From contig JASJZH010000003.1 of NCBI GenBank assembly GCA_037178975.1, positions 930,001-994,000 of the forward strand: a stretch of DNA of 64,000 nucleotides, read 5' to 3'. Source of the stretch: Oscheius tipulae. Taxonomy: Eukaryota; Nematoda; Chromadorea; Rhabditida; Rhabditidae. The notes below the pieces were generated by a model. That model had not been told where the DNA came from. It saw only the letters and a program-made list of their open reading frames with translations, and made no database searches. Positions 11,757 through 25,800 of the stretch are shown here, in pieces; within the stretch, counting starts at the first letter, position 1; every line of letters starts with the position of its first letter. The translations under genes and the position numbers were made by a program.

Positions 11757-11923
11757 GCCATATTGCACAATCACTACAGAGAGAGAGAGAGAGGAAAGCA
11801 ACGAATTTAACGCATAAAAGCAGCCTTTTTAATCGAGAAAATATCGGATATTTATGCCAAAAAAAACAGTTCAACAAGGGGGATAACAAGAAAATAACAG
11901 TAACAAATTTGGAGAATTGGTGT

Positions 11924-14900
11924 CTAGCTTCTGGCGGTGGAGTAGAACTTGTTCCTGCCCATCTTGGCCGTCTTTTCTTCGATTGGCGGCCACATGAGGG
12001 TGACCGAGGGATGAAGAGATTCCGGCACCCATTGTAGATACTCTTCCAGGAGGAAATTCTCGTCAGAGTGGAAGGCTTCGATCAGGGAGGCACGGGTGTG
12101 GATCTGAAGGATTTTGTTTTAGGTTTTACACGCATAAATGGGCCTGTTTTGGATTGGAAGAACGTGATATTTTTGGGTCAGATGTTCCGGAAACGGTTGG
12201 AAAATATTTTCGACCAAAAACCTCATTTTTGAGGAGGTAGAAGGAAAATGGTCAACTGCAGAAAAATTCAGCCCATCAAAAAGTATCTATTCCATCTAGA
12301 AACAGTTACTTTACTCACTCCTGCGCAAACTTATGCCTCTTTTTATCTTTTGATGATAGTGTAATGGTAAAGTCCTCATTTGGGAATTCTATTGCAAAAG
12401 CTTGTTCACAACTTCGAATCCCCAATACATTAATGTGTTTCTTCGTTGTTGTAATAGTAAGCAAAAACGAGTCCTGATCAGATTTTCTCAATTGGGTCAG
12501 AAAAATAATTGGTCTCCTTTGAATTTCCAAAAGTGTCTAAATCTAAGTAGGCTATACTACAAGGTACAGTACGCTGTCACCAATGTAACAGGTTTCTAGA
12601 CGCAAACACTGGCACGCCGTGATAAAGTTATGGGCTTAGGCTTGTCACCTCAAATTTTTTGTCCCTCTCGTACGTCAATTCGGTACGAGAGGGGAAAAAT
12701 TCTTTCCTGCCCCCATGTCCACAATTTTAGGAAGAAAAACTTACCTCCTTGTCCACGAGCTTGTTCAGCAAGGCCTCAGTTCTCTTCTGGAGTTTGGCCC
12801 AGCTTCGAACCATCGTCGTGGCGGGAGCCAGCATCTTCGGTACGTATTCTGCCAACTTTTGAAGTATCTTAAATCGAATTCACTATCGAAAATATGCAAA
12901 ATTACCACTCCCTGCAAGAAGAACATGGCAAAGTAGCGGTAGAGCATGATGTCTCGAGGGATTGGCTTATCCACGGGGTCCAGCTGCCATTCGAGAGGAC
13001 CAAAAGAGACCGTAACACTTCGAACAATTTCGTCCTTCTCGCTGTCGTAGCGCGGCTCCTGATCCTTGTCTCGGGCACCGAAATGACAGTGATTTTCGGC
13101 TAGGCGCTGGAGCCACTCGTGATCCACGGTCATTATTGTCTGCATGCATTTCCGGTCTCCTGGAAAAGTGGTTTTTCTCGCTAAATAGCTAAACTATTTC
13201 TCCTACTTTCCTTTACAGCTAAGCATTGTACAATTTGGTTGCGCTATTTAAAGCTCAGACTACTTTTCTTTAGTTCTAATTTTTGTAAAGTTGAAAATAT
13301 GCAATGGTTGTCTCGGAAAAACTAAAATTATAGGTAAGCCGCGGATACGTGGGGATCTCCTCGTCGGTCACGACGCAATCCTGTCAGCTCGGTTTATGCC
13401 GCAAAATTTTCGGTTACTAGAATCAAATGGCGAAAGTCAAATGAGAAATTGGGAAATCTGTGTACTTTTAAGAGATCTAGGGACCATTTTAGGTTTTCTA
13501 GTCTCTTGATTGAGTTGTAGCGAGCCTAACTTTCTATATTTAATTGTCCGCGCGTCTCGCTCACGCTTTGAAACTTATCGTAACTTTTATTCACAACTGT
13601 TTATACGAAATACGGCGCTCGCGTAACTTTTGTTCATAAATTCTGTGAACAATAGTTGCGGTCAAAGAGCTACCGTACCGTAATTTTTGTTCACAAAAAT
13701 TTTGAACAAAAATTACCAGCTCGAAAAAAACAACGTAATGCGGTCAATTTCTTTTAGGTATTAGTGCCAACTTTGGTAAGGCTTTTTGCTGTCAAAACTT
13801 CTGTCAAAGAAGACTTCAAAACGACGAACCTAGCTGAACGATATCCTGAAAGATGACATAGTCGGGCTCTTCAGTGTAGATCACACTGCATGGATCGATG
13901 AAGACGTACTCTCTGAGCTTCATCGTCTGGTAGGCTCCTCTCGGGATCTCCTCGTCGGTCACGGCGCGGTCAACGCGCTTCGCGATCCTGTCAGCCAGTC
14001 CGGCCACGAGCATCTGTCGAAGCATTTGAGCTTGAGCGTCCGTGGGTGGGGCGAGTTCCCTCATCATCTCGATGCCTTCCGCCAGTTTGAAGCTGCTGTT
14101 GACAATGTTCGTCAACTGGACACGGAGACGACGGATTTCAAGCATGGCCTTGTGGCGGAGACCGAGTTTCGAGCAGCCGACTGGATGCATCTGAAAAAAG
14201 CCTTTTGTTGGCTATTACGATGTTTTTCGCTTAAAACGGTTTGTTACCGCATGGCCCAGTCGGTTAGTTCTCAGACTACAAAATAAAGGGCACCCAGGTT
14301 CGATATCTAGCTGGTAAAACCCTTAGGAACCATTCAAATGGAATATTGGTCCGACATAGACATTCAACTATGTTATCCACCCGAATTCTACACATTTTCC
14401 ATTTATCGACTATCGTTTTAGTTTGGAAATAACCTCAAAATTGCGCCATATTTCACAGTGGAATTTCGACTATAATTGGGCAACCTCGACCCTGTATCAT
14501 AAAAAGACACTCAGGATCAGTCATCACTCGTCTCGCTCGCTTTTTCACCACTTAGTCACTATCCTTTCATCTGTGTCGACATTTTCCTAACTTTCCTCGG
14601 TGTTATCTGTCTCATCCCCAAATGACTATTCCTGGCTTCACAATAGTCAGGCCAGTTTCCCTTCAGTCTCTCAATATGATCCCTCAAAGTTAGGTCGCTC
14701 TCTTCTTCAGTCAGCTTTTGGAGACTAAACTTTCGGATATGATAATATTGCCATCAGAACCACCAGTTGTTTCAGAAGTAATTTTTTTAAAAAGGTCGGT
14801 CAAATGTAAGACAATTTCTTGGGACGGTCACACTGTAGATTACTGCAGTATTCCAAAGATCTACACGTGGTCTGGGAACTTCTAGTTTCTAAACAGAAAG

Positions 14901-17900
14901 AACACCTGTTCTTCCTTCATCACTGGCCCCATTTATCTCTACTTGACTCATCCCCACCTCCAAGTGCTCAACCGATGTGACATCGCATGATGTTTTCCAC
15001 CAAAGCCCCCTCCAGTCACAACAACAAAGCAATATCTCAGTCGCATCCGATCCCGCCTACTTGAGCAGTCGATCCATTAAAATGCGCTTCTTCTGGTTCC
15101 TTTTTCTCGTACTTCTCCCCGTTGTGGCTGCCTGTTGGCCTCAGCCGTAAGTTTGAATAGTTTAGGCGTTAGACGGTCACATTTTTCTAGAGAATATGTG
15201 GTCGTTCGTGAGGAAATCGTCTATCCGGATCCCGAATACAGTGACTACCCTCGACCTAATCACCACGTTCACACTGACGTCTACTACGAGGAAAAGTGAT
15301 GAAAACTTACTGTAATAAGCTGTACATAAAGAGTCAATCTGAGTCTCTATCTCTATGTCTCTTATTCTTTCCAGTTCAGTGTTCTGAATGTGTTTTTGAA
15401 AGTATCAAAATAAGGGAAAAAGGTTTAGCTGCCGCGGGAATCGAACCCGACCCTCTTTTCTTCGTAATCAGGAAGCTAACCGACTGAGCCACGTGTGCAA
15501 TATCAATTTTTGTGAATTTATATTGTAAGCTACCATTTCGTAGAGGTCATCGAGCTGAGTAAAACTATATAATCACACAACCCTTCAAAGGTTTCGTTAC
15601 CAAGTTGGTGTATTGGTAAGAGGCGCCACTCTCGGACCAAACGGCCCGGGTTTGATTTGGATGACAAACTTTTTTAACAAGCTATTTTGAGAGGGAAAAG
15701 GTCTTAAAGCCAAAATTTGACATGTATACAAGAGTATATGCTACGTTGTCCCCCAAAAAAACTACTCATTTCCAGGTTGTCGCCTACTCGGATGATTATG
15801 ATTAATGCAGAGATTAATTAAAGACATTTATCAGATTTACAGGCCTAAATAGCCGAAGAAACGGTAAAAAAGATCTCACCTTAGCCTCCTCGCTAGCTGT
15901 GACCGCTTTCAGGAGGACAAGGGCATCCCCCAGTCTGCGAGCTGGTCCCTTCCCACACCAGCTCCTTCTCAACTTCAATACCTCCGTCATCAACGTCTTC
16001 GTTTCCTCCTCTGTCGCTCCCCGGAGCGACGAGACCGGGACCAGTGGTTCTCTCACTAAAAATCCATGTTTTTGATTTTAAAAACTAGTAAAAAATACCT
16101 GAAAGAGCCGAAATGAGGCTGATAGCATGGGGGAGGAGTCCCTGCTGATTTGCCATCGCGATGACTTTTGCATAGGCCGGAGCAAGGGGGAAAACAGACA
16201 AAGTTTTGCCTAGAGGCGTGATCCGGGCCTCCGTTTTCTCATTCCTCGTCGTGATAGAAAGAGCTCCCAATTTGACGAGTCTGGATTCGGCAGCCTCCAA
16301 AACCTCGGGCTCCGGGGCCGATGGAAATGGGAAGTTGACGACTTTCACAATGTTCATCGACTTCAGGTGCAGGACGAGCTGATCTGCCGGCTTGTCCATG
16401 ATCTCGGGGCGGCTGAACTGCTCAAAGTCGGCGAAGACGGCGGAGGAGTAGAGTCGATAGGCATGGCCGGCTGCTATTCTGCCTGCACGTCCGGACCGCT
16501 GCTCGGCAGAGGCCTGACTGACGTGAGCTACCACGAACTGGGAAACGCCGGTGATCGGGTCGTAGAGCCTACAAATGAGTGGATTTTGGACAGAAAATAG
16601 TAGGGAAGATGTGGACCACAAAATGAGCGAAATCTCCATGCTACTCTGTTCACAACCGGTTATTGCCAATATAACTTGGCAGCAATAGGAACAGACTACA
16701 TGGCAGACATTTAGACTAAGAATTAGATTTTCTGTTCTGTCCTCGGTAATTTAAAGAAAAAAAGTCTCCGTACTATATTCAAAATCTCTCACCTCCTCTT
16801 CTCAAACCCCGTATCCACGACATATTTGACTCCGGGAATCGTCAGGGAGGTCTCGGCCACATTTGTGGCCACCACACACATTCGTGCTCCTTCCGGCGCC
16901 GACTCAAAGACTCTCTTCTGCTTTTCCGTCGACAGCAACGAGTAGAGTGGGAGACAGTAGAGCGGGGCTACGTTGCTTGGGGGCGGGGGCATCGTGCTCA
17001 CGATGGGGTCCTCTTCCGAGATGAATTTCTCCTCAAAATCGTCCCAGGCGTCTCCGCCGACCCCAGATTCGAGCAGATCTTCCCCGTCAAGAACCTCTTT
17101 CGTCTCGGGACCCTCTTCTTTGAAATCCTCCAGCTTGATGCTTTGGGCGGCTTCTTTTCTGGCCTGCTTCCATTTCCGGCCGCCTTTTATCAGCACCTCT
17201 CCCGTCTTGGTCTTCTCGTAGAGGATCTAGAATTCTGGGAGTTACGAGAGTTTCACTCCGACTACAAATACAAAACTGGGCTGGTACATGTGAAACACTG
17301 GAAAACTCTTTCAGAGCGTTCTCACCGGGTATCTGGCCTTCAATTTGTCTATCAGCTGCCGGACTTCCTGCTGTCCACTGACAAAGATCAGGATTGTTCC
17401 TTCTGGCAGGGCTTCGTGAATTCGGCATGTCTTCCGGAACGCTGCTGCTATATAATTTTCCGGGGTCTTCTTCTCGAAATGAACCGTGACCGGGAACTGC
17501 CTCGCGTTGATCTTAATAACTTTGGGCTGGATCGAGGGGAAGAGTCTGAATCAATTTTTCTTTGACAGCAATCATCAAAAGGGGTACCTCTCATGTAAAA
17601 AGTCCTGTAGGCGAAGTGTAGCCGACATGATGATCAATTTGAGCGGATTCTGGGTCTTGGCACGAAGAGGCGCAATTCGGGAAAGCATTCCGATGAGCAC
17701 GTCACTGTACATGGAGCGCTCGTGAGCCTCGTCGATCAGGATGGCAGAGTATCTGGAAGAGATGGTGTCAAATGGAATGCAAGTAGTTTCTGAGAAAAAA
17801 AGAGAGTTGACCAATAGCCGAGGCTAGAACACTGGATTTCGAATGAAACTAAACTCATATTTACAAACTGATGCCCAGTCCGAGCGACTTCAGTTCCTTA

Positions 17901-20221
17901 ATTGGATCGACTCGTCCAGCCGGTCGAGATGCTTAAGTGGGCTAGAAAAGACCGCTAGAAAACACAAGTTGCATGAAAGTGCTACAAGAATTATTAGTTC
18001 GCTGCCTGTTTCATTAGAGCCTACGATTCCGGCAGCCAGAGTATCTGTTTAACTGAGGAGTTAGTAGACAAATCGAACGAGTTTTTTTTTTTAGAAGGAG
18101 AGGCCGAGAACACAGATGTACCCACTTTTTGAGCATGATATCATTTTCCATTTCCTTCATGAGCACACCATCCGTCATGAAGAGGATTTTCGTCTTCTCG
18201 GAACGAGTTCCTTCGTAACGGATCTGGAAATTTGGTCATTTCAATATTCTGTCTCCATTTCAAAATTCTCACCTGATAGCTGACAGCCTCGGGCAGTCCC
18301 AGCTCCTCTCCTACCCGTTGAGCCATTGAGATTGCAGCCACTCTTCGGGGCTCCGTGATCCCGATAATCTGTCCCTGACTGGCGTAGCCGGCCTCGTAAA
18401 GAAACTGCGGGATTTGTGTCGTTTTTCCGGAGCCGGTCTCTCCGCAAACTACCGTAACCTGAGAGATTTTTATGGTAAAAACTGACTTAAAAAACTTACA
18501 ATGTTCTCGTTGATGGCCTCGACTATGGGGACCTCTTCGGCATAGATCGGCAGCTCTGCTCGTTTCTTCTCAATCTCTGGATCCCGCTCGACGAGGATGT
18601 ATTTTCGCTGACTTGGGACCGCCTCGGCTGGCTCTTCCTTAATTTCTTTGTCCTGCAAACGTCCAGGCCATACAAAACATGCTAGGTATCAACTTGGATG
18701 GCCAAACAGACTGACGTTCTAACCAGAATACATAGCCTCGTCACTGTTTCACGGCCATCAAATAAATCCATTTTTATCACAACGAGACGTTTGAACCAGT
18801 GGACAACTAGTCTGCCAGGGCAGGGAGGGGGCTCGTACAAGTTGGCAAAATCAACAGGGGGACTCTTTTGTCAAACCCAAAAATGGCCGTGGAAGAAAGG
18901 AATTGCGTGAGAAACAAAAGGGGAACCCTTGGAAGGAGAAGAGGAGCACGCGCAAAATTTTTGAACTGCAGAGATCCGGTTGATCTCTGGTTTGAGCCAG
19001 AGCAACGAAAATCAACATTTTACAGGCCAAGAAACTCCATATTTGGAGTCCAGCTCATCATTTTGGATACCTAGATCTTTCTTTGCTATGGTACAACCCT
19101 AAATTTTGCAATCAAGCCTGGTTTACCCCCTTGGCTCGTTGTTAAACCTTGCAGTTTAGCTGAAAGACACGGGGTCGATGTCATATTGGTAAATCAGCTA
19201 AACTTGAATTTTTGATTCATTTCTAGGCTTCAACGATTCTATCAAGTCTTATGACAAGTTCTACATGCTTGGCATTGAAAAACATCAGTATGCCCACCTC
19301 CTGACTCGTCGTGGGCTCCTGAGCCTCGATCGGGAGCTCTTCAGCCGACTGGCGCTTTTTTCTTCGAAGTACTGGCTCTCTGGGGGCATTTGCGACAGTA
19401 TCCTCGTCCTGATCGTCATCTACTTCAATAGCTCTCAACCTGTTCATCTGTATCTTGCTCTTCTTCGTCCTCTTCTTCACTTTCGGCTCCTCGAGAACGA
19501 CTTCACGATGTGTTGTGATGTCGGGGCGAGGTTCTTCCTCTTTCACGGGCTCTGGAGCAGCTGTTTTTTCCTCCTCAGAGCTCTCGTCATCTGTTGGATA
19601 GTAGTTTTCCTGAAAAAAGGGTAAAGATCAACTGAAAATCGACAAAATTACTTGTACTCTCTCCTTCTGATGTATAGTTTTCGGCAGGGCTGCTTTCTTG
19701 GCCAACGATTTGAGCTTACTCGGGAAGTTTACCTCCTCCTGCGGAATTCTAAACCATTCTATTCCAGCAAAAACATCAAGAAAAGCTAACATTTGATGCT
19801 TATCCTGCGCGTGAATTGTCGAGCTGAGCTGCTGGACCACTTTGGTGTCTAGCTGGTACTCAGCCAACGAGGCAAAGAGCTCCTCCTGCGTGAGTTTTCG
19901 GGCCTTACGCTGCTGGACGGCCGCCAATTGACGCTTCATCTTCTTTGTAATCTTCTCCTTTTCTCGCTCCAGAGCATAGTTACGATTCTTTTTGCCCCCA
20001 GTGGCATCCTTTTTCTTGGCTGCTGGACCCTCGTCAGTGGCCTTTCTCTTTGCTCCTAAATCGTTTTTGTGAGTTCTTTGTGTTAATTTCCAGCTACAAA
20101 AGCACGGGAAGAGAAATGAGAACCAACCTGGAACAATAATCATCTCGTTGGCCGAGCCTGTCTTCGAATACTCTGGCTCCTGAAGCTCCGAGCCTGGTTT
20201 CTTCTTTCCTCGAGCCGTCAT
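11924..20221 (-). CDS. DHX37: DHX37 DEAH-box RNA helicase
   Basis: DHX37 (yeast Dhr1) is the nucleolar helicase that releases U3 snoRNA from 18S pre-rRNA during small-subunit assembly. Sixteen exons join in phase: 20128-20221, 19791-20055, 19652-19748, 19298-19609, 18500-18652, 18273-18458, 18126-18223, 17588-17752, 17326-17545, 16793-17226, 16099-16568, 15880-16055, 13830-14190, 12906-13159, 12745-12867 and 11924-12103. They encode 1195 residues (human about 1157). Helicase motifs are intact: [11 protein letters not shown] (near residue 313), Ia TEPRRVA, II DEAH (near 408), [17 protein letters not shown] and [10 protein letters not shown]. The C-terminus matches DHX37 specifically ([34 protein letters not shown]). 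The N-terminus is Lys/Glu-rich. The ATG follows TTTGCAG directly, a possible trans-splice site. A 1.7-kb intron (14191-15879) holds an antisense small gene, and another (13160-13829) holds a relic of the adjacent exon. The 42-nt second intron is in frame and stop-free, so its splicing is uncertain. Confidence 0.94.
12350..12425 (+). repeat. tRNA-like element (decayed)
   Basis: TGATAGTGTAATGGTAAAG (A-box-like, close to a Gly/Glu-type D arm) is followed at tRNA spacing by AACTTCGAATCCCC (T-arm-like). It is in the last DHX37 intron. The anticodon stem is poor and no acceptor stem forms. Confidence 0.4.
12663..12693. repeat. Perfect 11-bp inverted repeat
   Basis: CCCTCTCGTAC (12663-12673) and GTACGAGAGGG (12683-12693) are exact complements around a 9-nt loop, inside a DHX37 intron. 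It could be the tip of a small hairpin element. No function is evident. Confidence 0.7.
13352..13388 (-). pseudogene. Relic copy of DHX37 exon 13 fragment
   Basis: The plus-strand run GGGATCTCCTCGTCGGTCAC is identical here and within DHX37 exon 13 (from 13943). After a 16-nt deletion the match resumes with ATCCTGTCAGC. This is a partial duplicate of coding sequence lying about 590 nt away, in the neighbouring intron, in the same orientation. It cannot act as an exon as it stands. Confidence 0.75.
13681..13715. repeat. 12-bp inverted repeat, A+T-rich
   Basis: TAATTTTTGTTC and GAACAAAAATTA are exact complements around an 11-nt spacer. The related word GTAACTTTTRTTCA occurs twice just upstream (near 13,578 and 13,623), so this DHX37 intron holds a small cluster of the same motif. 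Confidence 0.6.
14249..14312 (+). repeat. tRNA-like element (decayed)
   Basis: GCATGGCCCAGTCGGTTAG (A-box-like) is followed by AGGTTCGATATC (B-box-like). It lies in the large DHX37 intron and is the same type as elements at 8043, 15424 and 24248. Confidence 0.45.
15082..15299 (+). CDS. Small secreted peptide nested in DHX37 intron
   Basis: Two exons (15082-15146 and 15191-15299) join in phase to give a 57-residue protein. Residues 1-18 are a textbook signal peptide ([18 protein letters not shown]) with likely cleavage after VAA or VAAC. The mature part of about 40 residues is acidic, tyrosine- and proline-rich ([17 protein letters not shown]) and ends DVYYEEK. It has no cysteine pairs, so it is not a typical disulfide toxin. 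The donor GTAAGT and acceptor TTTTTCTAG are good and the intron is 44 nt. The gene lies antisense inside the 1.7-kb DHX37 intron. A secreted or cuticle-associated peptide, or a neuropeptide-like precursor, is possible, but no dibasic cleavage site is seen. The family is not recognised. Confidence 0.72.
15424..15499 (-). repeat. tRNA-like pseudogene
   Basis: The minus strand reads GTGGCTCAGTCGGTTAGC as D arm and GGGTCGGGTTCGATTCCCGC as T arm, both good. The anticodon arm (CTTCCTGATTACGAAG) does not fold into a 5-bp stem with a 7-nt loop, and the acceptor ends do not pair. It is a tRNA pseudogene or SINE head in the DHX37 intron. Confidence 0.55.
15540..15795 (+). repeat. SINE-like element with a MED17 exon-boundary copy
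   Basis: A tRNA-like head (15597-15665: GTTGGTGTATTGGTAAGAGG, then GGGTTTGATT) is followed by about 130 nt resembling the sequence at 26,815-26,945. At its end, AAAAAACTACTCATTTCCAG followed by GTTGTCGCCTACTC parallels the 3' splice site and first codons of MED17 exon 11 (26,929). The copy is partial and lies in a DHX37 intron, so it is a relic. Confidence 0.55.
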
Positions 20222-22446
<2,225 letters not shown>

Positions 22447-22823
22447 ATTCTACCTCTCCTCTCTTCATAGTCCACGACGAGAATCCTCGCTCCTCTCTTC
22501 TAGTATAACACGATACTCATTGTCTCTCTATCACGTTGTTAGTTTGCCACCAAGTTCTTGTGTACCTCTCTTTTTTTTGTCCTGTTATTTCCCTCCTCAC
22601 CCTCATACACTTCCCTCCCCGAAATCTAGAAGCGGGTTGCTGCCTCGATCCCCGTGCGCCCCGCTCGGTTTTGAACACCGGCGGCTGTTTTGTTGATTGT
22701 TGACGCGTTAAACGAGATATAAAATTTATCGTAAGACCGTCTTTCTGACATTTCGAAGGGTTAGAAGCCAGATAGATACCGCTAGAAATTTGTGAAACAG
22801 GAAAACATGATCTAGGGGAGAGA

Positions 22824-25800
22824 ATGTATCCTGGGACGAGCGGATTCGGGTCTCTTCCATCGACAGGAGGAGGACAGATGGCCCCAATGGTGAAAAGACA
22901 GCCAGGTGTTCGGGTTCCAATCGAGGGAGCTAGTGATTGGGCGCTTCGACATATCACCTACGAGGGCACGGAACGATATGTCAAGTAAGCAGTTCTTGTC
23001 GTCTTTGCAGAACTTATCCATCATTTTTTTCTGTTTGAAATCCCCAAAAATAACATCAGACCCTCCACAAACGTGAAACCTTTGATTTTTTTTCTTTTGT
23101 CTAGCATCTTCCACCGGTCCATTTTGAGGGCATTTTTACAGATTAAAATTTACCATTTTTGGGTCTCCAAAGATGAAAGAAACCTTAATTTCTCCTAATG
23201 TGTTGTCACTACAATTCCGTGGAACCATACAAGATCGTCTTAGACCAAAAATTATGAATCCTTCGGATTAATGCAACTTTCCCCAATTTACAGACCCCCA
23301 GAATACCAGGACGAGCTACTCGAGCGGGCTCTACTAATCGACTGGCGTCAGGTTCTCGGCTCGGAGCTCGAATACACTAACGACTTGCATGAGGGAGGCA
23401 ATTTCGTCCTCACCGAGACCGATCCCATCGAAATTGTAGGCATTTTCCCTTACTTTTTCGATAAAAACCCCCTTAGGAACAAGCGGCTCCCGTCCCCGTC
23501 GAGCAACAAACCGTCCCAGACGCGGGCCCCTGGCATGGTGTGGCCAAAAATCTACAGTTTGCCCATTTTTTTACCGTAAAAAGGCAATATTTTAGTGAAT
23601 CTTTACTCCAGATGAACGTCTTCCTCGACAATCTGAATGTGCTGAGACAGACGGGCTATATGGCCGCCCTGACGATCCTGGACCCGAATCAGAGCGATCC
23701 ACAGCCCGATCTGCCGAATCATAACCGGGCGGCACAGTGGGTGTGGAAGAGAAAAGTGAGTTGGTGATAGTTTTTTACTCATAAAAGGTCCGGAAAGTAG
23801 CTATCCTGCTGGTAAAAATCTGCACTAAGCGAAATAGAAATGTTCATTATAGCCTATGAGACTGACTGTTGGCGTAATCGGGAGCTTTTGACAGAAATTG
23901 GTGTTGAAACGACCCGTTTTCATGTCGGTAGCCAGTTCAGAGTAAAGTCTCGGTTGCTTGGCTCACTAACTATGGAGAATTGCCACTTTGGACGGGTTTA
24001 AATTCAACGCAATCAAATTTAAAAAAAACTGGAAAATGGCCTGATGGATGAATCTTCCAAAGTTTTAGACTGTAATTGGCTGTTTAACTAGCTCACTCGA
24101 ATGCCTTGAATACTGAATTTTGCCAGAGTACCACATAAGCTTCCTCGTGCTTTTAAAGCGAGTCTAAAGGCGCTTAATTATTATCTCAATGGTATTGGTT
24201 ATTATCTAAGCTCATGTATTTTGTGGAAAACTTGCCGGCGAACTTGCCTCCATGGCTCAGTCGGTTAGCATTCCGAATACGAATCCAAAACACGCGCCTA
24301 ATTCAAATGCGGTAGCGTCTTAGGGTCGCTTTAAGAAAGACTGGTTAAAGTTTATTTTCAATTTATTTCCGTTTCGGTCAGACATTTTTTTTACACTTTT
24401 CTAGATTCAAAGCTTTCATTCCTTTTCCAATTTTTCCCAATTTCAGGCTCTGACAGATGCCTCCAATGTGCTGGAAATGTCGATCCGGCGCATGGATCAG
24501 AGTGGCATCGAGACACGCGATGACCAGGAACTCAAAGACCGTACCCAGTTCTTTCAGTCAGTTTCCTTTCTCTCATGCCAAAAATGAGCCATATTGCAGT
24601 GAGCTCCGTAAAATGCGCGAGTATTGGAGGATCCGAAAGATTGGCGATCACATCACGGGCGACCTCGGCTACAAGATCTTCGGCAGCAAGTACAGCCCGC
24701 GTGAGGTCTTTGACATATCGAGACGCGCCAAGCCGGAAATCTACCTGAATTCGGATAGATCAAGAGTGGATCCGAGCGAGATGGTCAACGAGACGCTTTG
24801 TCAATCGATTCTGCAGGTCACTGTGCCGAGAGACCTGGCCAGAAGGGCCACGCTCACTGTCTCAATTCTACCAGGTACGGGAAGCCTGTTCTCTCTCTCT
24901 CTCTCTCGGGTAGTCTTATCTTTTGAAAAGAAGATCACTCAGTTTACTCATTTCTGGACAAAGACATGGGCACCAAAAGACTTACCTCTCGACCTTATAA
25001 CCTTCCCAGTATCCGAAGTTCATACCCTCATGGTTTCCTTTCCACCGGAATGTCACTTCTACTTGTCTGTATCAGCCCATTTCTAGACGACAAGACCACG
25101 ACGAGCCTGTTCACCGAGCTCGATGACGGTCTATTCGAGTACATGCGTCTGGACACGAAGAAGCAGGAGCAGATTCATTGGGACAATGCGCTCAAATGGG
25201 CTCAGGAGACCCTTATATGTCGGGCAACATACAAGACACTGTGCAAGGACGCCGCCACGAGTCATCTGCGCAGAACCCTGATCAAAGGCGACGTCCTCGT
25301 CACACATCTCTGCGACGATCTGCTCATCCGTTTCGAGCTCAAGTACTTCCCATTCAAGGTCATTTTACCTTCATTTTGGTGTAAATATTTCAAATATAGG
25401 AGTTGAAGGAATTGGTCCCCGACGGCGACGCCTATTTGAACCGGGTCCTGAGGACGATCATCGTGGCCGAGCAGTGCGTCCGTTCTTGTCGGCCGCAGAT
25501 CTTCGTCTCGTTGCCACTGACGCCGCTCATTGAACAGCTCGATTTCCGGGGGCCCAAGGCCTTCTCGGAGAAAGAGATAAGTCTTTCCTGATAGTGTATT
25601 TGATATACCTTGGGCGCTGAAAGGTCCCTCTGTCTGGCATACCTATTCCAAAAGGGCATCGAACCTGATCATTAGACTACACCTGAATGACTGCCTTCGT
25701 CATTAACTGGTCTGTATCTTTGCTGTACCCGTTTCCCACTCATTTCTCTCTTACCCTCATCCTCTGACTACTTGTAATCTCACTAATTCCGGTTACTGAG

